From positions 1 through 8,381 of the forward strand of contig JAEEOX010000167.1 of the NCBI GenBank assembly GCA_016284485.1: a stretch of DNA of 8,381 nucleotides, read 5' to 3'. The notes below the pieces were generated by a model. The model saw nothing but the letters and a program-made list of their open reading frames with translations. It had not been told where the DNA came from and searched no databases. The position numbers were made by a program, and so were the translations under genes. Position 1 is the first letter of the stretch; each line of letters opens with the position of its first letter. This document shows, in pieces, positions 1-5,795 of the stretch. The stretch comes from Bacillota bacterium. GTDB lineage: Bacteria; Bacillota; Clostridia; Peptostreptococcales; Anaerovoracaceae.

Positions 1-1418
1 ATTGCTGCCCCAAGTGCGGCGGCAAGCTCACACAGGATCCCGACACCCTCGACACCTGGTTCTCATCTGCCCTCTGGCCTTTCTCAACTCTGGGATGGCC
101 CGACGAAACCCCGGAGCTCAAGCATTATTTCCCCACCAATACTCTTGTAACCGGATATGATATCATCTTCTTCTGGGTAGCCAGAATGATATTCTCTTCC
201 TGCGAGCAGATGGGCAGCGAGCCCTTCAGCACCGTATTTATTCACGGTATTGTCAGGGATGCGCTCGGCAGAAAAATGTCCAAGTCACTCGGCAACGGTA
301 TTGACCCGCTTGAGATAATCGACAAGTACGGCGCCGACGCCCTCAGGTTTACTCTTGCCACAGGCAACAGCCCCGGAAACGATATGAGATTCTCCGATGA
401 AAAGGTCGGCTCGAGCAGAAACTTTGCCAACAAGCTCTGGAACGCCTCCAGGTTCGTGATCATGAACATCGAGGATGAGGACGGCAACTTCAGGGAGATG
501 GCCAGATGCTGCTCGGACTGCTGCGGTAAAGCCTGCGCAGACTCAACGGATTTCTCACAGATCCCGCTGAAAGAAGAAGACAAGTGGATGCTGAACCGCA
601 TCAACGACTGCATAGAATATGTGGATCCCGCCATGGACAGATATGACATGGCTATGGCAGGTCAGAGGATATATGACCTGATCTGGAACGAATACTGCGA
701 CTGGTACATCGAACTGGTCAAACCCAGACTCTGGGGAGACGACGAGGAGGACAAGAAGGTCGTAAGATTCGCCCTTGTCATGTGCCTCAAGAACATGCTG
801 AAGCTTCTCCATCCCTTCATGCCTTTCATCACTGAAGAGATCTGGAGCTATCTGCCTCACGGAGAAGGGGAGAAGAAGTATCTCATATCCGAATCCTGGC
901 CCAAGGCATCCCTTTCATACGTCTATCCAGAGGCCACAAAGGTCCTTGAGATAACCATGGACGCCGTAAGAGCCATCAGGAACATCAAGGCCGAAAAGGC
1001 TGTGGCTCCCTCCGTCAAGATCAAGGCAACAGTCCTTGCAGAAGGCGATAAGGCTGATCTTCTCAGGAAGGGTGAGAGCTACCTGAGAAATCTGGGCAAC
1101 ATCACTGAACTTACCTTCGCAGCATCCAAGGATGAGATCCCTGAAGACTCAGTATCTGCTGTCATCGACGGCGCAGAGATCTACGTTCCCCTGGATGAAC
1201 TGGTGGACTATAACGAGGAATTCGACAGACTCACCAAGGAAAAGGCCCGCCTGGAGGGCGAGGTGAAGAGATCCACCGGAATGCTGAGCAATCCCAACTT
1301 CGTCAACAAGGCTCCTGAGGCCAAGGTTCAGTCTGAGAAGGACAAACTGGTCAAATATGAGGAAATGCTTGACAAGGTCATCAAACAGCTTGAGATCGTC
1401 TCTCTGAAGGTCAGATAA
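1..1418 (+). CDS. valS: Valyl-tRNA synthetase, C-terminal part (5' end outside window)
   Basis: Class I aminoacyl-tRNA synthetase that charges tRNA-Val with valine in the cytoplasm and edits mischarged threonine. The reading frame is open from base 3 to the TAA at 1416-1418, giving about 471 codons of a protein usually near 880 residues. In order one sees a CPKC zinc-knuckle half (6-17), the conserved stretch DTWFSSALWPFSTLGWP (48-98), the TGYDIIFFWVARM segment, the KMSKS ATP-binding loop (273-287), an alpha-helical anticodon-binding domain around DRYDMAMAGQRIYDLIW and CDWYIE, and the C-terminal coiled-coil tRNA-binding arm (about 1190-1410, with the typical LSNPNFVNKAP). The HIGH motif, most of the editing domain and the start lie upstream of the window. 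A cysteine-rich stretch (507-536) sits between the catalytic core and the anticodon-binding domain, where relatives usually have a shorter link. The stop codon overlaps the folC start by one base, which suggests an operon. Confidence 0.97.
   Translation, partial: CCPKCGGKLTQDPDTLDTWFSSALWPFSTLGWPDETPELKHYFPTNTLVTGYDIIFFWVARMIFSSCEQMGSEPFSTVFIHGIVRDALGRKMSKSLGNGIDPLEIIDKYGADALRFTLATGNSPGNDMRFSDEKVGSSRNFANKLWNASRFVIMNIEDEDGNFREMARCCSDCCGKACADSTDFSQIPLKEEDKWMLNRINDCIEYVDPAMDRYDMAMAGQRIYDLIWNEYCDWYIELVKPRLWGDDEEDKKVVRFALVMCLKNMLKLLHPFMPFITEEIWSYLPHGEGEKKYLISESWPKASLSYVYPEATKVLEITMDAVRAIRNIKAEKAVAPSVKIKATVLAEGDKADLLRKGESYLRNLGNITELTFAASKDEIPEDSVSAVIDGAEIYVPLDELVDYNEEFDRLTKEKARLEGEVKRSTGMLSNPNFVNKAPEAKVQSEKDKLVKYEEMLDKVIKQLEIVSLKVR
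1406..1410 (+). promoter_or_regulatory. Ribosome binding site of folC inside the valS 3' end
   Basis: GAAGG lies 7 bases before the ATG at 1418 and is embedded in the last codons of valS. It supports the ATG that overlaps the valS stop as the true folC start and implies translational coupling. No room exists for a separate promoter. Confidence 0.6.
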
Positions 1419-2695
1419 TGGACGCAGTTTCAAAGATACACGAATTTGAAAAGTTCGGAAGCATACTGGGCCTGGAGCGCATGACTTCACTCATGAAGGA
1501 ACTGGGCGATCCCCAGGACGGACTGAAGTACATCCACGTTGCCGGCACCAACGGCAAGGGCTCAGTATGCAAATACATATACGAAATACTTGAGGCGCAG
1601 GGATACAAGGTGGGACTCTATACCTCTCCGTTTCTCATGGTCTTCAACGAGAGGATCGAATTTGATCATCAGTATATCTCCGATGAAGATCTCTCAAAAT
1701 ACACGGACATGGTCCTGGAAAAGGTCAGAGTCCTGACGGAGAGAGGTGAGGATTCTCCCACTGAGTTCGAAGTTATAACTGCCGTGGCGTTTCTCTATTT
1801 TAAAGAGAAAAAAGCGGATTTTGTGGTGCTTGAAGTGGGTCTCGGAGGAATAGGAGACTCCACTAACATCATCAGGGATCCGCTTTGTTCTGTCATAACT
1901 TCCATATCCTTCGATCACACCGACAGACTTGGAAATACCCTTGCAGAGATCGCTTCCAACAAGGCGGGCATCATCAAGGAAGGCTGCCCTGTGGTTACGT
2001 CATCCAGAGCGCCTGAGGCGCTGGAGGTCTTAAGGGCGAAAGCCGCCGAGACCGGGTCGGAGTATTTTGAAACAAAAGATACGGAAGTCCACATCATAGA
2101 GGAGACCCTGGAAGGCACCAGATTTGACGCTGTTCCCGGTAACGCATATTACGGGCTGGAGATATCCATGAAGGGTGAACACCAGGTGGAGAACGCCGTA
2201 TGCGCCCTCAAGGCCATCGAGGTGCTGCAGGATCTCGAAGATGTTGAGATCGGACCTGACGCCATCTATCAGGGACTGAAGAAGGCAGTACAGATAGGCC
2301 GTTTCGAAATAATGAAAAAGGACCCCTTCGTCATAATCGACGGCGCCCACAATCCGGACGGAGCAAGGACCCTCAGGGATACCTGCCAGAAACTTCTTGG
2401 CGGTAAACGCATACTGATGCTCACAGGCATGCTGAAGGACAAGGACACAAAGGGGATACTGGGAGAATTCCTTGAGATCACCCATGATTTCATAGTCACT
2501 GAACCCGGGAATCCCAGGAAGATGACCGCCACGGAACTCAGAGACGAAATAGAGGCTCTGGGAGGCCGCGCCAAGGCCTTTTCTGACCCCGCGGTGGCTC
2601 TTGACGAAGCACTTGAGACTGCAAAAGACTATGATTGCCTGGTCTGCGCAGGCTCACTTTATCTGATCGGATATCTCAGATCTAGGTTGATATAA
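1418..2695 (+). CDS. folC: Folylpolyglutamate synthase / dihydrofolate synthase (Mur ligase superfamily)
   Basis: Cytoplasmic ATP-dependent ligase that adds glutamates to (tetrahydro)folate and, in most bacteria, also makes dihydrofolate from dihydropteroate and glutamate. The 425-residue length is normal for the family. Visible motifs are the P-loop GTNGKGS (residues 43-49), TSPFL (69-73) and NERI (77-80) in the folate-binding region, SPTEFEVIT (113-121), EVGLGG (139-144) followed by DSTN (147-150), SFDHT (164-168), and NKAGIIK (181-187) with the lysine (182) normally carbamylated in Mur-type ligases. DGAHNP (308-313) begins the C-terminal Rossmann-like glutamate-ligase domain. The family usually reads EVGLGGR-L-D; here Ile145 and Gly146 replace the usual Arg-Leu. 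The start is fixed by the RBS at 1406-1410 and by the 1-base overlap with valS, a gene order common in Bacillota. Whether it has both activities cannot be read from the sequence. Confidence 0.95.
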   Translation: MDAVSKIHEFEKFGSILGLERMTSLMKELGDPQDGLKYIHVAGTNGKGSVCKYIYEILEAQGYKVGLYTSPFLMVFNERIEFDHQYISDEDLSKYTDMVLEKVRVLTERGEDSPTEFEVITAVAFLYFKEKKADFVVLEVGLGGIGDSTNIIRDPLCSVITSISFDHTDRLGNTLAEIASNKAGIIKEGCPVVTSSRAPEALEVLRAKAAETGSEYFETKDTEVHIIEETLEGTRFDAVPGNAYYGLEISMKGEHQVENAVCALKAIEVLQDLEDVEIGPDAIYQGLKKAVQIGRFEIMKKDPFVIIDGAHNPDGARTLRDTCQKLLGGKRILMLTGMLKDKDTKGILGEFLEITHDFIVTEPGNPRKMTATELRDEIEALGGRAKAFSDPAVALDEALETAKDYDCLVCAGSLYLIGYLRSRLI

Positions 2696-3964
2696 ATGGA
2701 TTACAGTAAACTTCTTCAAAACGTACTGGACATAGCCGAGGAGATGCTGGTGGCCGGCGCTGAGGTCAACAGAGTCGAGGAAAGTGTGGAGAGAATGATC
2801 TCCGCCTACGGCTGTCCCTTTGAAAGGGTCAATGTTTTCATCATCACCACCAACATCCAGTGCACCTTTGAAGACCCTGAAGGCAACATAATAACTCAGA
2901 TAAGAAGGGTAAAGAGAAACGATACCAACTTCGACAGGCTGGATTACCTGAATGATCTTTCCAGATACATCTGTGAGAACACTCCTGACCTTCAGGAGAT
3001 GCGTGCCAGATATCTGGATATCATGGGCAGACCTCAGCATACTCTTTATGTGAAATATCTCAGCGCAGCCCTTGTGGCAGGAGCATTCACTGTGTTTTTC
3101 GGAGGATCCTTCTTCGACGGGCTTTGCGCCTTCCTCATCGGACTTATAATCGTATTTCTCCAGCGCTATCTCAGAAAGTTCAACGAGAATCAGCTGGCGC
3201 TGACCTTTACGACTGCGCTGATATCAGGCTTCATCACTGTTATACTTTTCTCCGGCGGGCTGGCTGACATGAATTACATCCTCATCGGTCAGATCATGCT
3301 TTTGATCCCCGGCCTGGCCTTCACCAACGCCATAAGAGATATGCTGCTGGGAGACATAGCCACAGGAAGCGTCAGACTGCTGAATGCTCTCGTTACAGCC
3401 GGAGCCATCGGCCTGGGAGTTGCGCCGCCTCTGGCTCTGACCAAGCTTTTCGCCAGATTGTTTTCCATGGATTTATCCATTCCGATCCTTTCCTTCGCGG
3501 AGAGGACGGGGTTTTACCTCTATGCGGTGCAGATAGTAATGGCCTTTCTGGGAACCTTGGGCTACGCTCTGATGATAAACACGTCCAGAAGACAGTCCAT
3601 TCTGGGCGGTCTCGGCGGTGCTGCGGCATGGGGCATATATCTTTTGCTCAGCGAATTCGCCGGAGGATTCTTCATTCCCACGGTGATAGCGGCTGTTTTC
3701 GTCGGATTCTATGCTGAGATAATGGCCAGGAAGAACAAGGCTCCCGCCACTATATTCATCACGTCTTCATCCATCGTAATGGTTCCGGGATCCGCACTTT
3801 ACTATTTCATCGAGAGACTCATGGATGCAGACTACGTCCAGGCTCTGGAATACGGCAGGGCTGCCTTGAGCGTGGCAGTCGCCATATCCGTAGGCCTGGT
3901 GTTCACGGCAATAATCAACAGGTACTATTTGAAGATAAGATCGGGTGGTGCGAAACATGCTTAG
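2696..3964 (+). CDS. ThrE-family threonine/serine exporter, full-length fused form
   Basis: Integral membrane protein of the threonine/serine exporter family (Pfam ThrE plus ThrE_2), expected to export threonine and serine, probably driven by the proton gradient. At 422 residues it joins the two halves that many bacteria encode separately as YjjP-like and YjjB-like proteins. Residues 1-115 form a soluble domain with the family motif AGAEVNRVEE (20-29). After about residue 117 there are roughly ten hydrophobic segments. The signature IPGLAFTNAIRDML (204-217) followed by GD lies in the first membrane half and a matching VPGSALYY (363-370) in the second, showing the internal repeat. The ATG directly abuts the folC TAA; only a weak AGG (2684-2686) precedes it, so translation probably depends on ribosomes arriving from folC. 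The last 8 bases overlap the next gene. Substrate is inferred from family membership; other small amino acids or dipeptides remain possible. Confidence 0.88.
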   Translation: MDYSKLLQNVLDIAEEMLVAGAEVNRVEESVERMISAYGCPFERVNVFIITTNIQCTFEDPEGNIITQIRRVKRNDTNFDRLDYLNDLSRYICENTPDLQEMRARYLDIMGRPQHTLYVKYLSAALVAGAFTVFFGGSFFDGLCAFLIGLIIVFLQRYLRKFNENQLALTFTTALISGFITVILFSGGLADMNYILIGQIMLLIPGLAFTNAIRDMLLGDIATGSVRLLNALVTAGAIGLGVAPPLALTKLFARLFSMDLSIPILSFAERTGFYLYAVQIVMAFLGTLGYALMINTSRRQSILGGLGGAAAWGIYLLLSEFAGGFFIPTVIAAVFVGFYAEIMARKNKAPATIFITSSSIVMVPGSALYYFIERLMDADYVQALEYGRAALSVAVAISVGLVFTAIINRYYLKIRSGGAKHA

Positions 3965-4397
3965 ATTCATTTTAAGAGAGACCGACGAATACGACAGACT
4001 GGTACAGTTCATGACGAAGTTCGGGCTGGAGTTCGACGGCGAAGACAAGGTTGGAAACAAAGTTCTGAGATGCTGGAAGGTGATCCAGGAACCCGACCAT
4101 CTCACTGGAGGCATAATCCTCTCGGAGAGGCAGGGAGAGTACATACTTAACGGCATCGCTGTGGACACTCCCATGAGAAAGTCCGGCATCGGCAAGATCA
4201 TGGTGAACAAGCTGGTCACTGAGGTCCGCAAAAGAGAAGGGAAGAGGATATATCTGGCCGCAAAAGCCCCTGAATTTTTCGAGAAAGTAGGCTTTGTCGA
4301 AGTGAAGGGTCACGAGGCCGATCATCTCTTCACATGCAGGCAGTGCGGTCAGAACGGCAGCACCAGTATGCCCAGGATCATGAAGATGGAACTTTAG
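3957..4397 (+). CDS. GNAT-family N-acetyltransferase with C-terminal CxxC
   Basis: Small 146-residue protein of the GCN5-related acetyltransferase fold, expected to transfer the acetyl group of acetyl-CoA to an amine; the substrate is unknown. The core is visible: beta-strand ILNGIAVD (63-70), the acetyl-CoA pyrophosphate loop R-K-S-G-I-G-K (74-80), a long helix to about residue 95, beta-strand IYLAA (98-102), and the typical APEFFEKVGF (104-113). After the core comes CRQC (127-130) and a short tail ending in MPRIMKMEL, resembling GNAT proteins with a cysteine-bearing C-terminus. The ATG at 3957 overlaps the end of the thrE-like gene by 8 bases. A GTG at 3945 in the same frame would add four residues (MVRN), but ATG gives a more typical N-terminus (MLRFILRE). 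It is the last gene of the valS run; no intrinsic terminator follows it. The neighbouring exporter suggests, without proof, an amino-acid-related substrate. Confidence 0.85.
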   Translation: MLRFILRETDEYDRLVQFMTKFGLEFDGEDKVGNKVLRCWKVIQEPDHLTGGIILSERQGEYILNGIAVDTPMRKSGIGKIMVNKLVTEVRKREGKRIYLAAKAPEFFEKVGFVEVKGHEADHLFTCRQCGQNGSTSMPRIMKMEL

Positions 4398-4406
4398 CGC
4401 TTTGGC

Positions 4407-4434
4407 TTGATTTTTAATCTGATTGGAATATAAT
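4407..4434 (+). promoter_or_regulatory. Sigma-A-type promoter of glyA
   Basis: TTGATT (4407-4412) and a perfect TATAAT (4429-4434) are separated by 16 bp. This predicts a transcript start near 4441-4442 and a 5' leader of about 77 nt ahead of the glyA ATG. It begins only 9 bases after the stop of the acetyltransferase gene, in an A/T-rich gap that differs clearly from the surrounding coding DNA. There is no visible terminator between that stop and this promoter, so read-through from the valS run may also reach glyA. Confidence 0.8.
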
Positions 4435-4446
4435 TAAAGTGACTTA

Positions 4447-4476
4447 TTTCGGTTTTTTGTGCGCAAAAAACCGGGA
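4447..4476 (+). promoter_or_regulatory. Perfect hairpin in the glyA 5' leader with UNCG-type loop
   Basis: CGGTTTTTTG (4450-4459) and CAAAAAACCG (4464-4473) form ten uninterrupted base pairs around the loop TGCG (4460-4463), which fits the stable UNCG RNA tetraloop consensus. Two G-U pairs and one A-U pair extend the stem to 4447-4476. It begins only about 6-10 nt into the predicted transcript. No U-tract follows (the next bases are A/T mixed), so it does not look like a terminator in either direction. Possible roles are protection of the mRNA 5' end or a protein-binding site; the structure is seen directly, the role is inference. Confidence 0.6.
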
Positions 4477-4500
4477 AAATATATTGATCAAGGATTCAGA

Positions 4501-4510
4501 AAGGAAAGGA
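4501..4510 (+). promoter_or_regulatory. Ribosome binding site of glyA
   Basis: The purine run AAGGAAAGGA ends 7 bases before the ATG at 4518 and offers two overlapping Shine-Dalgarno matches, consistent with strong translation of glyA. Confidence 0.8.
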
Positions 4511-4517
4511 TCGAATC

Positions 4518-5768
4518 ATGTTTGACGAATACAATCGCGCAAATTACGAGTTAATTCAGAAGACTTCTCCGGTAGTAGGCGGACTCATCCAGAAGGAGTT
4601 TGAAAGACAGAGCCACAACATCGAGTTGATCGCATCTGAGAACTATTGCTCCGAAGCAGTCCTTGCCGCATGCGGAAGCTGCCTTTCATGGAAATATGCT
4701 GAAGGTTATCCCTCGGGAAGACCCACAGGTAACAACGGAAGATACTACGGCGGATGCGAGATCGTAGACCAGATCGAGCAGTACTGCTGTGAAGTATGGC
4801 AGAAGGTATTCAACACTGACTACCACGTAAACGTTCAGCCCCATTCTGGTTCACAGGCGAACTTCGCAGCCTACAAGGCTCTTCTCAACGTAGGCGACAC
4901 GATCCTGAGCTTCGACCTTGACCACGGCGGACACCTTACCCACGGTTCCAGCGTCAACTTCAGCGGCAACCTTTATCACATGGAATTCTACGATGTAAAC
5001 GATGAAGGATACATCGACATGGAGAGCGTGAGGCAGAAGGCTCTGGAGTGCCACCCGAAGCTGATCCTTACCGGAGCATCCGCATATTCCAGGATCATCG
5101 ACTTTAAGGCTTTCAGCGAGATCGCTAAGGAAGTCGGAGCATATTTCATGGTGGACATGGCTCACATCGCAGGCCTCGTAGCAGGCGGAGTACATCCTTC
5201 TCCCTTCGGATATGCTGACATCGTGACCACCACAACACATAAGACTCTCAGAGGACCCAGAGGAGGCCTTATCTTCGCCAAGCCCATTGAGGTCGACGGC
5301 AAGCCGCTTCACAAGAGAGTCGACTCTGCGGTATTCCCCTATGCACAGGGCGGTCCGCTGGAGCACATCATCGCAGCCAAGGCAGTTTGCGCCGAGGAAG
5401 CTCTCCGTCCTGAGTTCAAGGACTACGCAAAGAAGGTAGTGGAGAACTGCGCAGCACTCTGCGATGAATTCCTTAAGCTTGGCTATAAGGTAGTCACCGG
5501 CGGAACAGACAACCATCTCATCCTTCTCGACCTGTCAGATGAGCCCTTCAGCGGCAAGGTCCTTCAGGAGAGATGCGACGAGAGGGGAATCACTCTCAAC
5601 AAGAACTGCGTTCCCAACGAGAAGCGTTCACCCATGCAGACTTCCGGCGTAAGGATCGGAACTGCTGCCATGATCACCAGAGGCTATGAGGCTGAGGACT
5701 TCAGAAAAGCAGTAAGAAGGATCGACGAGATCATCAAGGAACTCAGAGAAGAATACAAGGACAAATAG
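4518..5768 (+). CDS. glyA: Serine hydroxymethyltransferase
   Basis: Cytoplasmic PLP enzyme that interconverts serine plus tetrahydrofolate with glycine plus 5,10-methylenetetrahydrofolate, the main source of one-carbon units. The 416-residue length is normal. Recognisable parts are ELIASEN (36-42), KYAEGYP (59-65), YYGGCE (76-81), VQPHSGSQANFAAY (106-119), DHGGHLTHGS (136-145), MVDMAHIAGLVAGGVHPSPFGYAD and TTTTHK with the PLP-binding Lys242, then LRGPRGGLIF, NHLILLDL, LNKNCVPNE and TSGVRIGT with the carboxylate-binding Arg379. Between EGYP and YYGG there are ten residues (66-75) where most bacterial SHMTs have three, a 7-residue insertion close to the active site. The usual GTPA after RIGT reads GTAA. 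The start follows a strong RBS and its own promoter. The Na+/phosphate cotransporter follows after 27 bases without a terminator, so both are probably one transcript. Confidence 0.97.
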   Translation: MFDEYNRANYELIQKTSPVVGGLIQKEFERQSHNIELIASENYCSEAVLAACGSCLSWKYAEGYPSGRPTGNNGRYYGGCEIVDQIEQYCCEVWQKVFNTDYHVNVQPHSGSQANFAAYKALLNVGDTILSFDLDHGGHLTHGSSVNFSGNLYHMEFYDVNDEGYIDMESVRQKALECHPKLILTGASAYSRIIDFKAFSEIAKEVGAYFMVDMAHIAGLVAGGVHPSPFGYADIVTTTTHKTLRGPRGGLIFAKPIEVDGKPLHKRVDSAVFPYAQGGPLEHIIAAKAVCAEEALRPEFKDYAKKVVENCAALCDEFLKLGYKVVTGGTDNHLILLDLSDEPFSGKVLQERCDERGITLNKNCVPNEKRSPMQTSGVRIGTAAMITRGYEAEDFRKAVRRIDEIIKELREEYKDK

Positions 5769-5781
5769 GTTTAGAGATTCA

Positions 5782-5786
5782 GGGAG
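5782..5786 (+). promoter_or_regulatory. Ribosome binding site of the Na+/phosphate cotransporter gene
   Basis: GGGAG lies 9 bases before the ATG at 5796, inside the 27-base gap after glyA. It decides the start in favour of this ATG rather than the GTG codon that follows immediately. Confidence 0.6.
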
Positions 5787-5795
5787 AATTTACCG

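Noticed and set aside
3945..3956. GTG at 3945 as start of the acetyltransferase
   Set aside because: The in-frame ATG at 3957 gives a more typical GNAT N-terminus; the added residues MVRN show no conservation signal I can recognise. It cannot be fully excluded.
4450..4473. Hairpin as an intrinsic terminator of the valS run
   Set aside because: No T-tract follows the stem on either strand, the stem is A/T-dominated, and it lies downstream of the glyA promoter.
4398..4517. Possible glycine, tetrahydrofolate or T-box riboswitch ahead of glyA
   Set aside because: The predicted leader is only about 77 nt, no conserved riboswitch core or T-box sequence is visible, and no terminator/antiterminator pair can be drawn.
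4493..4517. Five-pair hairpin (GATTC/GAATC) that would place the glyA ribosome binding site in its loop
   Set aside because: The stem is short with a 15-base loop and is well within chance expectation for this A/G-rich stretch.
4851..5516. Long open frame on the minus strand opposite glyA (about 221 codons)
   Set aside because: It lies wholly antisense to a highly conserved SHMT, shows no recognisable motif, and is explained by the codon bias of glyA.
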